Translations under genes and position numbers: made by a program
The notes under the pieces: generated by a model
Database searches by the model: none
Seen by the model: only the letters and a program-made list of their open reading frames with translations
Told to the model about the DNA's origin: nothing
Source: Roseiarcus sp963696665
Lineage (GTDB): Bacteria > Pseudomonadota > Alphaproteobacteria > Rhizobiales > Beijerinckiaceae
Assembly (NCBI GenBank): GCA_963696665.1
Contig: CAVOLE010000013.1
Location: forward strand, 186,001-250,000
Direction of reading: 5' to 3'
Length of the DNA stretch: 64,000 nucleotides
Part shown: positions 35,430 through 45,266 of the stretch, in pieces
Position numbering within the stretch: the stretch's first letter is position 1
Layout of the letters: each line of letters opens with the position of its first letter

Positions 35430-35730
35430 ATGACCGAAACGGGCGCCATCGTCCGTCGCGTCGTCGTCGAAGGCTACGTCCAGGGCGTCGGCTATCGCGA
35501 GTTCACGCGCCGCGCGGCGCTGAGGCTCGGCGTCTCCGGCTGGGTGCGCAACCGGTCCGACGGCGCGGTCGAGGCGCTGATCTGCGGCCCGCCGGTGGCA
35601 GTCGAAGCGCTTGTCGGTCGAGATGCGAAGCGGGCCACGCTCAGCCGTCGTCAACAGCGTCGGCGTGACGGAGCACGACGAGATCCATGACGTCGACAGC
35701 GACACGTTCGTCATCTGGCCAACAGCGTAG
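35430..35730 (+). pseudogene. acyP: Acylphosphatase, one frame break
   Basis: The first half contains the acylphosphatase signature VEGYVQGVGYREFTRRAA, with the catalytic Arg, and the second, GWVRNRSDGAVEALICGPP, with the catalytic Asn. After about 35612-35620 the frame changes to VEMRSGPRSAVVNSVGVTEH and ends in FVIWPTA at 35730. Removing one base joins the parts as EALVVEMRSGPR, giving about 99 residues. The enzyme hydrolyses acyl phosphates such as carbamoyl phosphate. Divergent from the PNPOx-like gene. Confidence 0.85.
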
Positions 35731-35763
35731 CGCCGAGGCGGCGCGAACGCCTGCGACACAGCT

Positions 35764-35949
35764 TCAACCGCGGCGCCGCGGCCGGTCAGGCTTGGGATGC
35801 TTCGCCTCCGACCGTTCGGGCCCACCTGCGGAGGTCGGCGTATTGGACGGCGGGTCGCTGGCGGGAAAGGACTCTTCCAGCTCCTCGTCGAGCTTCTCCT
35901 CCGATTTTGTAGGCGACTTACCTGGCGGCGACTTTCGCGGCTCTTTCAT
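35764..35949 (-). CDS. Small hydrophilic protein with ESFPASDPPS motif
   Basis: 61 residues, highly charged and Pro-rich, probably disordered. It contains LDEELEESFPASDPPS, a short motif I recognise from many small uncharacterised alphaproteobacterial proteins. There is no predicted membrane segment or metal site. Function unknown. It is convergent with the acylphosphatase gene, 33 bases apart. Confidence 0.6.
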   Translation of the reverse strand: MKEPRKSPPGKSPTKSEEKLDEELEESFPASDPPSNTPTSAGGPERSEAKHPKPDRPRRRG

Positions 35950-36115
35950 CCCGGCGGCTCCGTGGGGAAGGGCGTGACCCCATATAAGGAAGGCGCCGAC
36001 CAGAGGCGAGGCCCCGGAGGGACCCCTGAAGCATTCACCAATTCACGATCCCACTCGGTGTGTGATTCGATGCCCCGAGATAGACCGCGAAAGCCAAATG
36101 CCATAGCCTCCGCTC

Positions 36116-36556
36116 ATGCCGGTAAAGAGCCAGCTCTACGATCGCGATTTCTACGCCTGGAGCCGCCAGCAGGCCGAGCTGTTGCGGAAGGGAAAACTGG
36201 CCGATGCCGACATCGAGCACATCGCCGAGGAAATCGACAGCCTGGGCCGGACGGAGAAGCGCGAACTCATCAGCCGCTTGAGCGTCCTCCTGTTGCATCT
36301 GTTGAAATGGCTATATCAGCCGGAGAAACGAAGCCCGAATTGGGAGGCGAGCGTCCGCGTCCAGCGCAATCGTTTGGCCGATCACCTGGACGACAATCCG
36401 AGCCTGAAGCCCGTGTTGCCCAACGCGCTCGCCTCAGCCTATCGCGACGCGTCGCTCGAGGCGGTCGCGGAGACGGGACTGGCGGCCGGCACGTTCCCCG
36501 ACAAGTGTCCGTGGACGGTCGAGCAGGCGATGAACGGCGGATTTTGGCCAGGGTGA
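36116..36556 (+). CDS. DUF29 domain-containing protein
   Basis: 146 residues matching DUF29. The opening LYDRDFYAWSRQQAELLRKG, the middle EHIAEEIDSLGRTEKRELISRL and LLHLLKWLYQPEKRSPNW, and the ending CPWTVEQAMNGGFWPG are characteristic. The family is abundant in cyanobacteria and alphaproteobacteria, all-helical, with no known function. It converges with mfd; the two stops are 11 bases apart. Confidence 0.88.
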   Translation: MPVKSQLYDRDFYAWSRQQAELLRKGKLADADIEHIAEEIDSLGRTEKRELISRLSVLLLHLLKWLYQPEKRSPNWEASVRVQRNRLADHLDDNPSLKPVLPNALASAYRDASLEAVAETGLAAGTFPDKCPWTVEQAMNGGFWPG

Positions 36557-36567
36557 CAGGCTAAAGC

Positions 36568-39500
36568 CTACCCCTTCTTCCCCGCGATCTTGGCGATCTC
36601 GCGCATGACCATGAGCGTGCCCTTGAGCCTGTCGGCGAGCTTTTCGAAATCGTCCGCAACAACGATGCGCATATCCGGGCGCACGTAGGCGCGCTCGCCT
36701 TGGGCGGCCACCCATCTGACCAGCCCAGTGGGATTCGCGAACGACTTGCCGCGGAAGGCGAGGGTCAGGCCCTTCGGCGCCAGCCTCGAGCTTCTCGACA
36801 TTGGCGCGGCGGCACAAAGCCTTGATCTGGACCAGGTTCATCAGCAGGCCGACCTCGGGCGGCGGCGGGCCGAAGCGATCGACGATTTCGGCCCCCATCG
36901 CGTCGATCTCCTCCTCGTCCTCGAGCGCCGACAGGCGGCGGTAGAGAGCGAGCCGCGTCGGCAGGTCGGAAATATAGGACTCGGGGATCGTCACCGGCGC
37001 GCCCAGCTGGATGGTTGGCGACCACATGTCTTCGGCGGGGGCATCCTCGCCCGACTTGATCCGCTCGACCGCCTCGCGCACCATCTGCTGGTAGAGTTCG
37101 TAGCCGACCTCCTTGATGTGGCCGGACTGCTCCTCGCCCAGAAGGTTGCCGGCGCCGCGCAGGTCGAGGTCGTGGCTCGCGAGCTGAAAGCCGGCGCCCA
37201 GCGTGTCGAGCGATTGCAGCACCTGGAGCCGCTTCTCCGCTTGCGGCGTGATCTTCGCCTTGGCCGGCGTCGTGAAATAGGCGTAGGCGCGGATCTTCGA
37301 CCGACCGACCCGGCCGCGCAATTGGTAGAGCTGCGCAAGTCCGAACATGTCGGCGCGATGCACGATCATCGTGTTGGCGCGCGGAATGTCGAGGCCGGAC
37401 TCGACGATCGCGGTCGACAAGAGGATGTCGTACTTGCCGTCGTAGAAGGCGCCGACCTTATCCTCAAGCTCACGCGGCGCCATCTGACCGTGGGCGATCA
37501 CGAATTTGCACTCGGGCGCGTTCTGCCGCAGGAACGCCGCCGCTTCATCGAGGTCCTCGATGCGCGGGCAGACATAGAAGGATTGCCCGCCGCGATAGCG
37601 TTCCCGCAGCAGCGCCTCGCGAACGATAAGCGCGTCGAAGGGCGAGACGAAGGTGCGCACCGCGAGCCGATCGATCGGCGGCGTGGCGATGATCGACATC
37701 TCACGCACGCCGGTCATCGCAAGTTGCAGGGTGCGCGGGATCGGCGTCGCCGACAGCGTCAGCACATGCACTTCCGAGCGCAGCTCCTTCAGCCGCTCCT
37801 TGTGGGCGACGCCGAAATGCTGCTCCTCGTCGACGACGACAAGGCCGAGGTCCTTGAAGCTTATGGTCTTGCCCAAGACGGCGTGGGTGCCGACGACGAT
37901 GTCGACGCCGCCTTCGGCCAGGCCCTTCTTGACCTCGCGGGTTTCCGCCGCGCCCACCATGCGCGAGAGCTGGCCAACGTTGACTGGCAAGCCGGCAAAG
38001 CGCTGGCGGAAGTTCTGAGTGTGCTGACGCGCGAGCAGCGTCGTCGGGGCGATGATCGCGGTCTGCTTGCCGTTGATCGCGGCGGCGAAGGCGGCGCGCA
38101 GCGCGACCTCGGTCTTGCCGAAACCGACGTCCCCGCATACCAGCCGGTCCATCGGGCGGCCGGCGGCCAGATCGTCAAGCGTCGCGTCAATCGCGCTCTC
38201 CTGGTCCGCTGTCTCGTCATAGGGAAAGCGGGCGCAGAATTCGTCGTACAGGCCCTCGGGGACCGTGAGTCGCGGCGCCGTATGCGTCATGCGCTGCGCT
38301 GCGACGCGGATGAGCCCGCCCGCCATCTCGCGCACGCGCTTCTTCAAGCGCGCCTTGCGCGACTGCCAGCCTGCGCCGCCTAGCTTGTCGAGTTCACCCG
38401 TCTCCGAGCCATAACGAGACAGAAGCTCGAGATTTTCAACCGGAAGGAACAGCCGGTCGCCGCCGGCATAGTGGATCTCGAGGCAGTCGTGCGGCGCGCC
38501 CGCCGCCTCGATCGTCTTCAGGCCGACAAAGCGCCCGACGCCGTGGTCGATGTGAACGACGAGATCGCCTGCCGTGAGCGCGCTCGCTTCGGCCAGAACG
38601 TCCTGCGCGCGGCGTCGGCGCTTCGACTGCCGTACGAGACGATCGCCGAGAATGTCCTGCTCGCCGACAATGGCGAAGTCCGGCGCTTCGAACCCCTGTT
38701 CGAGCGCGATGACGGCGAGCGGCAGCGCGCCCGCGCGAGCGGTCTTCGCCTGATGATAGGATGAAACGAACTCGAGCGGTTTGAGCCCATGCTCGGCCAG
38801 CACGTGGCTTAGCCGCTCGCGTGAGCCGTCGCTCCAGCTCGCGACGATCACATTCAAGCCCCGCTCGCGCAGAGCCCGCACATGCGCGACCGCGGCGTCG
38901 AACACATTGGCGCTCTCGTTCTGCCGCTCGGGAGCGAAATTGCGCCCCGCTCGTCCACCGCAATCGACGACGTCGCTTGCGCCCGGCTGCGCTTCGAACG
39001 GTGTAAGCCGCGCCACCGGCTGGCCGGCCAGCCGCTCCTTCCACTCGTCTTCGCTCAGATAAAGCCGCGTCGGCGGCAGCGGCTTATAGTCCGCCTTGCC
39101 GGGGTCTTCGGCGTAAGCCGCGCGGCGCGCCGCATAATTGTCGGTGATGAGCGCAATACGCTCGTGGGCCGCGTCGTCGGCGCGACCGTCGAGCACGAAT
39201 GGGGCGCCGCCGACATAGTCAAAGATCGTGTCGAGCTTATCGTACAGCAGCGGCAGCCAATGCTCGACGCCAATCGCGCGGCGCCCTTCGCTGATCGCCG
39301 CGTAGAGATCATCGTTAGGAGCGGGGCGCCGAACTCCGCCGCGTAGCCCTGGCGGAAGCGCTTGATCGAGTCGGTCGTCAGACGCGCTTCGCTCATCGGC
39401 ACAAGATCAAGCGAGCGCAATTGCGTGGTCGAGCGCTGCGTCTCCGGATCGAAGGCCCGGATCGATTCAAGCGTATCGCCAAAGAAATCAAGCCGCATCG

Positions 39501-40107
39501 GCGCTGCCGCGCCCGGTGGATAAAGGTCGAGGATGCCGCCGCGCGATGCGTAATCGCCGACATCGCGCACCGTGCTGGCGCGGGCGTAGCCGTTCAACTC
39601 GAGCCAGTGCGTGAGGTCTTCCATTCGCACGCTGTTGCCCGGCGCGGCGGAGAAGGCGGCGGACTTGAGATAAGCCAGCGGCGGGACGCGCTGTGTCAGC
39701 GCATTGACCGAGGCGACGAGAATGCGCGGCCGCTCGATGGCGCCGCGGCTCTTGGCCAGCCGCGCCAGCACGGTCATCCGGTCGGCAGATACCGCGGCGT
39801 TGGGCGAGACGCGATCGTAAGGCTGGCAATCCCACGACGGAAGATAAAGCGCTTCGATTTCGGGCGCGGCGAAGGCAAGCGCGTCGATGAAGGCTTGAGC
39901 GCGCAGGCTGTCGCGCGCGACGAAAGCAAGCGTCACGGCGCGCTGCTCGCCGGCTCCCGCAAGCGCTCGCGTCACTTCCGCGGCGACGAAGGCGTCGTAG
40001 CCCTCGGGCGCGCGCGCCAGCGTTACCGCCCCGCCCTCCTCGAGGCGACGAATGGCGGGAACGAGGAGACTCTCGGCCTCTCGTTTAAGCGCGTTGGCGG
40101 TTTTCAT
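36568..40107 (-). pseudogene. mfd: Transcription-repair coupling factor Mfd, two frame breaks
   Basis: About 1,180 residues in total. The N-terminal UvrB-like part runs from 40107 to about 39322. The middle and helicase part begins PNDDLYAAISEGRRAIGVEHW in another frame and includes RNA-polymerase-interaction and translocase motifs (VCGDVGFGKTEVALRAAF; VVDEEQHFGVAHKERL; SGLDIPRANTMIVHRADMFG). The C-terminal end KGLTLAFRGKSFANPTGLVR is again shifted after about 36773-36782. Adding one base near 39318-39327 and removing one near 36776 restores the protein. Mfd removes stalled RNA polymerase at lesions and recruits UvrA. Its ATG overlaps the sdhE stop (ATGA). Confidence 0.9.
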
Positions 40108-40376
40108 CTGGGTCTGCAGAGGCGTGCGAAGAGCGGAGTGTCAAACTCCCGGGGAGGATGCTCGTCGCCGATGATCCAGGCGAGCGCCTGCGTGTCGGGA
40201 ACGTCGAGCAGGCGCTCGAACTCGGCAAGTTCGTCGTGGCTCATTGTTGGCAAGTACGCATCTGCGAAGCGACCCATTATCAGATCCATCTCGCGTACGC
40301 CGCGCCGCCAGGCGCGAAACAGAATCCGCCGCCGGCGCTCATCGAGCGCTGCGCTAGTCAGAGCGGAGCCGGACAT
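40104..40376 (-). CDS. sdhE: FAD assembly factor SdhE
   Basis: About 90 residues. The diagnostic R-G-x-x-E motif is visible as RRGVREMDLIMGRFAD, followed by LAEFERLLDVPDTQALAWI, the usual SdhE core. SdhE helps attach FAD covalently to succinate dehydrogenase. The start is MSGSALTS at 40376, or an ATG nine codons upstream (40403). The TGA overlaps the mfd start, as expected for the recG-sdhE-mfd neighbourhood of alphaproteobacteria, although no recG is present upstream here. Confidence 0.88.
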   Translation of the reverse strand: MSGSALTSAALDERRRRILFRAWRRGVREMDLIMGRFADAYLPTMSHDELAEFERLLDVPDTQALAWIIGDEHPPREFDTPLFARLCRPR

Positions 40377-40645
40377 CAAGCACCTTTCCTGCTGCCCGGG
40401 CATGCCGTCTTAATACGGCGGCAGGAGGAATCGTTCCTGGCCAACCGTCTCATCCAACAAGGAAGTCTGCGGAGCCGCGTGCGCGCCCGCGCTTATATCG
40501 GCAGGAACGCGTGCTGTCAGCCCAAAGCATCTCAACGGGACGATCGAAAACGCGTCTGGACGCCGACGCGGCTTACGGGCCTGGGCGCCCATCGCAGGAG
40601 CCCTTCCAAATTGATCTGAAGAAAGACAGCTCGGTGATAGCGGAA

Positions 40646-40708
40646 CAAAAAAATCGACAATTTCTTGACCAACCGGCTGAGCATCGATACTTTTTTTCAG
40701 AACGCCTT
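40646..40708 (+). promoter_or_regulatory. Promoter-like element, copy A
   Basis: -35 TTGACC (40665-40670), 17-base spacer, -10 TACTTT (40688-40693), preceded by AAAAATCGACA and followed by TTTTTCAGAA. The same element, without gaps, recurs at about 61850-61908. No gene follows on this strand, so it would drive a non-coding transcript. Confidence 0.45.
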
Positions 40709-40736
40709 CAGCACGCTGTTCGAGAGTTCCCCGGTT

Positions 40737-40804
40737 GCGCGGCGAAACGAAAATTGTTGCTAACTCATTGAAAGGAAACAACCCAAGAGCGCGGCGAAAC
40801 GAAA
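40737..40804. repeat. Direct repeat GCGCGGCGAAACGAAA (two copies)
   Basis: Two exact 16-base copies at 40737-40752 and 40789-40804, 52 bases apart start to start. The core GCGAAAC also recurs as both arms of the hairpin at 40891-40909. Spacing of about five helical turns would suit a DNA-binding protein. Confidence 0.6.
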
Positions 40805-41061
40805 TCGGGGCTAAGGGCTTGAAAACAAACAATTCCGCGAAATCACTGATTCGCAGCCCATAATGATTTCAATAACTTACGACCAGAGCTGCGAAACGTT
40901 TTGTTTCGCCTAGCGAAATGAGCGTTTCGGTTTGGCGGTTTTTTCGGCCTCGTCATGGTCCAGAAGGGCGACACCCGGCCGGCCGCCCGTCCTCGGCGGA
41001 TCGGCGCGTCAGACGACGTATTCAAGGAGGATCGATCACCGGAGCTTCGTCTCGGCGCTCC

Positions 41062-42255
41062 TCAGCCAGCGAGCCGCCGGATCGGCGTCTTCGGCAAGAC
41101 GACTTCGCCAAGACCAAGCCAGTCCGCCATCGCGGCAAGCTCCTCTGAAATCGCGTCCATGACATCCAACGGGGCGTGCGGCTCGAGATGCACCGCATGG
41201 ACGAGCAACCGTCCCGCCTGGCGGTCGGCCTTCAGGTCGAGCCGAGCGACGAGCCGGTCTCCGAGCAGGAAAGGAAGGACATAGTAACCGTGCTGGCGCT
41301 TGTCGGCCGGCGTGTAGATCTCAATCCGGTAGTGGAAGTCGAAAAGCCGCAACGCGCGGGAACGCTCCCAGACGAGCGGATCGAACGGCGCGAGAAGCGC
41401 CCGCGCGGACAGGCGGCGAGGCCTGCGGGCGTCGCGATGGAGATAGGCAAGATGGGCCCAGCCGGGAACCTCGACCGGCTCGAGCACGCCACCATCGAGC
41501 AGCGAGTCCATCGCCTGCCGCGCCTCCCCCGGGCCAAGACGGAAATAGTCGCGCAGGTCCTGTGCGGTGGCGACGCCAAGCGCCTGGGCCGCACGTTCGA
41601 TAAGGGAGCGATGCGCATGCCTTTCGTCCGGCGTCGGCAGAGCAAGAATCTCGGCCGGGATGACGCGCTCGGTCAGGTCATAGACCCGCTCGAAGCTGCC
41701 GCGGCGCGTCGTCGTCGTGATATGGCCAGACCAGAAGAGCCATTCGAGCGCTTGTTTGGCGTCGCCCCACTCCCACCAACCGGAGCGGCCGCGTTTTTCC
41801 TCGAAGTCCGAGGCGGCGCTCGGACCCTCGTTGCGGATGCGCTTGAGAAAGCCTTCCGCCTCAGCGCGGCGCTCACCCGCGAACAACCGAAGGCCCTTCC
41901 AACCGGCCTCGCCCCGATCCGCGCGGGCCATCCGCCAACGCAGCAGGGGATGCAGCGGCAGCGGCAGCAGCGACGCCTCATGGGCCCAATATTCAAACAG
42001 CCGCCGCTTTCTCCGGCCTCCCCACGCAGCTGTGTCGATCAGCGAACGGTCATAGGGTCCGAGCCGGGAAAACGCCGGGAGGTAATGGGCGCGGACCAGG
42101 ACATTGACGCTGTCGATCTGGTGGAGGGAAAGCCGGTCGATGGTCCTCAGCCATCGCGCAGCGTTGACCTTCTCCGGTCGCGGGGCGCCGAAGCCCTGGG
42201 CTGCGAGAGCGATCCGTCGCGCCTCGGCGAGGGAGAGCTTTTCGACTTTCGTCAC
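41062..42255 (-). CDS. ycaQ: YcaQ-type winged-helix DNA glycosylase
   Basis: 397 residues, the HTH_42 (winged-helix) superfamily to which the interstrand-crosslink glycosylase YcaQ belongs. The Q-x-D catalytic motif is visible as LHQIDSVNVLVRAHYL near residue 47, with FEYWAHEASLLPL and the C-terminal block RLLVHAVHLEPHAPL. YcaQ excises alkylated bases from crosslinks. It begins with GTG, overlapping the TGA of the EamA transporter gene (GTGA). Confidence 0.8.
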   Translation of the reverse strand: MTKVEKLSLAEARRIALAAQGFGAPRPEKVNAARWLRTIDRLSLHQIDSVNVLVRAHYLPAFSRLGPYDRSLIDTAAWGGRRKRRLFEYWAHEASLLPLPLHPLLRWRMARADRGEAGWKGLRLFAGERRAEAEGFLKRIRNEGPSAASDFEEKRGRSGWWEWGDAKQALEWLFWSGHITTTTRRGSFERVYDLTERVIPAEILALPTPDERHAHRSLIERAAQALGVATAQDLRDYFRLGPGEARQAMDSLLDGGVLEPVEVPGWAHLAYLHRDARRPRRLSARALLAPFDPLVWERSRALRLFDFHYRIEIYTPADKRQHGYYVLPFLLGDRLVARLDLKADRQAGRLLVHAVHLEPHAPLDVMDAISEELAAMADWLGLGEVVLPKTPIRRLAG

Positions 42256-43148
42256 GTGGCTCCGCTGACCGCCTTCCGCCCGAGCAGCGGCCCGATCTCC
42301 ACCGCCACAGCGCCAACGAGAATCAGCGCGCAGCCGAGAGCGCCGACGGCGGTCAGACGCTCGTCGAGCAGGAGCGCGCCTGCAAGCGCGGCGAACACGC
42401 CCTCGAGGGCGAGAATGAGCGCAGCCTCAGCGGGGGGCGTGTGCGCCTGGGCGAAGATCTGGATCGTATAGGCGACGGCGCCCGAGACGACGCCAGCAAA
42501 TACAATTGTCGGGGCGTTAGCGAGGAGAGCCCCCTGCGGAGTTGATTCAAACAGGGCCGAGCATACTGCCGCAAGGCCAGCGCAGACTGCATATTGAACG
42601 AAGGCGAGCAGCAGCGGCCGACCGGAGCGGGCAAGGAAGATCGGCGTCAGCGCGATGCCCGTCGCCCAGGCGAAATCGGCGAGGAGCACGAGCGCGTCGC
42701 CGAAGTTCGGCGCGCCGAGGAGTCCGCCCGAGGCGAGCAGCCAGGCGCCGACGAGCGATACGAAACCTGCGCCGATAATGGTCGCGCGTGGGCGCGAGCC
42801 GGTCAGCGCCCAGACGACAAAAGGGGTCAGCACGACATAGCAAGCGGTCAGAAACCCGGCGTTGGTGGCGCTCGTCGTCTCGATCCCCGCTTGCTGCAGG
42901 GTCGTGCCGAAGAAGAGCGTGAGGCCGATCACGAGCGCGAGCCGCCATTCGTCGCGGCTCGGGGGATGCGGCTTGCGGCGAAATTCCCAAAGCGCGAAGG
43001 GCGCAAGCGCTGCAGCGGAGACAGCAAAGCGCGCGGCGACGAAGGCGAGCGCCGGCATGGTCGCCGCAGCGTATTTCTGCGCCACGAAAGTCACGCCCCA
43101 TAGGAAGGCGGTGATGAGGAGCAGGCCGTCCGCGGCCAGGCGACTCAT
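42252..43148 (-). CDS. EamA/DMT family transporter
   Basis: 298 residues with ten hydrophobic helices in two EamA repeats: LLLITAFLWGVTFVAQKYAA opens the first, and the second ends ALILALEGVFAALAGALLLDERL. Drug/metabolite transporters of this type usually export amino acids or similar compounds; the substrate here is unknown. It overlaps the ycaQ start by four bases and follows mce by about 30 bases, so it may belong to the nuo-birA-rnj-mce transcript. Confidence 0.88.
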   Translation of the reverse strand: MSRLAADGLLLITAFLWGVTFVAQKYAAATMPALAFVAARFAVSAAALAPFALWEFRRKPHPPSRDEWRLALVIGLTLFFGTTLQQAGIETTSATNAGFLTACYVVLTPFVVWALTGSRPRATIIGAGFVSLVGAWLLASGGLLGAPNFGDALVLLADFAWATGIALTPIFLARSGRPLLLAFVQYAVCAGLAAVCSALFESTPQGALLANAPTIVFAGVVSGAVAYTIQIFAQAHTPPAEAALILALEGVFAALAGALLLDERLTAVGALGCALILVGAVAVEIGPLLGRKAVSGAT

Positions 43149-43178
43149 GCCGCCTCGAACAGCGAAACACGCATGCCC

Positions 43179-43583
43179 TCAGACCTGCTCGATTTCGATC
43201 AGTGTGCCGGCGAAGTCTTTCGGATGCAAAAACAGCACCGGCTTGCCGTGAGCGCCGATTTTCGGGTTGCCGTCCCCGAGCACGCGCGCGCCCCTAGCCT
43301 TGAGCTGATCGCGAGCGGCGATGATGTCCTCGACCTCGTAGCAGAGATGATGCATGCCGCCATCGGGATTGCGCTCGAGAAACTTGGAGATCGGCGAGTT
43401 CGGGCCCAGAGGCTGCAAAAGTTCGATTTTTGTATTGGCCAGCTCGACGAAGACGACCGTCACCCCATGATCAGGCTCAGCCTTCGGGGGGGAGACACGA
43501 GCGCCGAGCGTTTCCCGATAGGTCCGCGCCGCCTTCTCGAGATCGGGGACGGCGATGGCGACGTGGTTGAGCTTGCCGATCAT
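43179..43583 (-). CDS. mce: Methylmalonyl-CoA epimerase
   Basis: 134 residues, a vicinal-oxygen-chelate fold protein. The opening IGKLNHVAIAVPDLEKAART carries the first metal His, MHHLCYEVEDI the second, and GTLIEIEQV the Glu. VVFVELANTKIELLQPLG is typical of the family. It interconverts (R)- and (S)-methylmalonyl-CoA in propionate or ethylmalonyl-CoA metabolism. It follows rnj by 13 bases, the normal order in Hyphomicrobiales. Confidence 0.92.
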   Translation of the reverse strand: MIGKLNHVAIAVPDLEKAARTYRETLGARVSPPKAEPDHGVTVVFVELANTKIELLQPLGPNSPISKFLERNPDGGMHHLCYEVEDIIAARDQLKARGARVLGDGNPKIGAHGKPVLFLHPKDFAGTLIEIEQV

Positions 43584-43596
43584 GATGGACTTCGAC

Positions 43597-45266
43597 TCAG
43601 ACCTCCACCACTAGCACATGCACTTGTGGCTTCTTGCCCCAGACGGCGTTGACCGAGCCGCGCACCGCACGTTCGATAGCACTCGACACTACGTCGGCGT
43701 CTCGACGCTTGCCTTGCGGCAGGCTCTCGAAAGCTTCAAAGATCGCATCATCAATTAGCGCGTCAATCGCCGCGCCTTCTCGCGTGCGCTCCGGCAGGCC
43801 GGCGATCATCACGTCTGGATCCCCGGCCATCTCGCCCCTCGGGGTCAGCGCAATCGCGATCGAGACGACGCCGGCGAAACCGAGCCTGCGGCGTTGGCCG
43901 ATGCATTGCTGATCAGCCGGCAAGAGAATAGCCCCGTCCTTCGCCCGCCGCCCGCTCGTCACCTTGCCCAATGCGCAGACCTCGCCTGGCGCAAGCCGGA
44001 TGAGGTCACCGTTGAAGGCGCGTAACACTTGCGGCACGCCCTGCGCCCTGGCGAAGTCGGCGTGTTCGCTCAAGTGCAGCGGCTCGCCATGCGCGGGCAC
44101 GGCGATCTTCGGGCGCACCCACGCATACATTTTCGCCATCTCCGCCCGGCGCGGATGACCCGAGACGTGCACGAGCGCAGTCCGGTCAGTCACCACCTGG
44201 ACGCCCGCGGTCACGAAGGCGTTGATGATCTTGCCGACCGCCTTTTCATTGCCGGGAATGGTGCGCGACGAAAAGATTACAGTGTCTCCAGCATTCAATT
44301 CCGCCGTGGGGTGCTCGTCCCCAGCCATGCGCGCGAGCGCCGCGCGCGGCTCGCCCTGGCTCCCCGTGGCGAGCGCCAAAATCCGGTCGCGCGGCAGGCG
44401 CTCGAATGCGTCCATGCCTAAAAACGCCGGTAGACCATCGAGCATCCCACACTCGCGAGCGACGGCGACGACGCGCTCGATCGCCCGCCCGAGAATGCAG
44501 ACTTGCCGTCCGGCGGCGAAACCGGCCTCGGCCGCCGAACGCAGCCGGGCGACGTTGGAAGCGAAGGTGGTCACGACCACCCTGCCCTTCGCATCGCCGA
44601 TGAGCCAGGCCAGCGCCTTGGCGACGTCACGCTCGGACGGGCTTTCCCCTTCGCGCAAGATGTTGGTTGAATTGCAGACGAGCGCGAGCACCCCCTCATC
44701 GCCAAGCGCCCTGAAGCGCGCCTCGTCGGTCGGCAGACCGATGATCGGCGTCGAGTTCGATCTTCCAGTCGGCGGTATGAACAACGAGCCCGCTAGGCGT
44801 ACGAATCGCAAGCGCCGCGCTTTCGGGTATCGAATGGGCGACGGGGATGAATTCGACCACGAAAGGACCGATCACAATCCTCTCGCCGAGTTCGACGACT
44901 TTCAATGGGATCTTCGGCGCGTCCGGCTCGCCGAGCCGGCGCGCCTCGGCCAAGCCGGCTGCAAAACGCGTCATATAAACGGGCGCGCCCAGGTCAGGCC
45001 AGAGCTCGGCAAGAGCGCCGATGTGATCCTCATGCGCGTGGGTGATGACGATGCCAACCAGAATTCTTCTTCGCCTTCTCGATGAAGCCGAGATCCGGCA
45101 CAATCAGATCGACGCCGGGCAAGTCCTCGCCAGCGAAGGCGACGCCAAGGTCGACCATCAGCCATTGGCGAGCGTTCGCAGGCCCATAGCCGTAAAGGGC
45201 GCAATTCATGCCGATCTCGCCCAGGCCGCCGAGCGGGGCGAATACGAACTCGCTGCCGTCCGTCAT
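43597..45266 (-). pseudogene. rnj: Ribonuclease J, two frame breaks
   Basis: About 555 residues when repaired. The first frame (EFVFAPLGGLGEIGMNCALY to IEKAKKN) breaks near 45061-45071. The second contains the metallo-beta-lactamase motif THAHEDH and PVAHSIPESAALAIRTPSG, and breaks near 44748-44757. The third runs from GLPTDEARFRALGDEGVLAL to the C-terminal domain. Removing one base at each site gives KKNLVGIVITHAHEDH and DWKIDSTPIIGLP, the normal family sequence. RNase J is a 5'-3' exonuclease/endonuclease in mRNA decay and 23S maturation. Its ATG directly follows the birA stop. Confidence 0.9.

Larger units (their letters stand above)
40404..41061. other. 658-base gene-free, AT-richer region between ycaQ and sdhE
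   Basis: No frame here resembles a protein family. The region holds a promoter-like element on the plus strand (40646-40708), two direct copies of GCGCGGCGAAACGAAA (40737-40752 and 40789-40804), a hairpin with arms GCGAAAC/GTTTCGC (40891-40909), a second CGAAA/TTTCG stem (40914-40929), and a run of six T at 40939-40944. Together these are compatible with an unannotated RNA of about 245 bases on the plus strand. Confidence 0.45.

Noticed and set aside
36728..38383. 551-codon open frame on the plus strand opposite mfd
   Set aside because: Antisense of the Mfd helicase region; low-complexity and charged.
40410..40832. 140-codon minus-strand open frame in the gene-free region
   Set aside because: No family resemblance, overlaps repeats and the promoter-like element, and composition differs from neighbouring genes.
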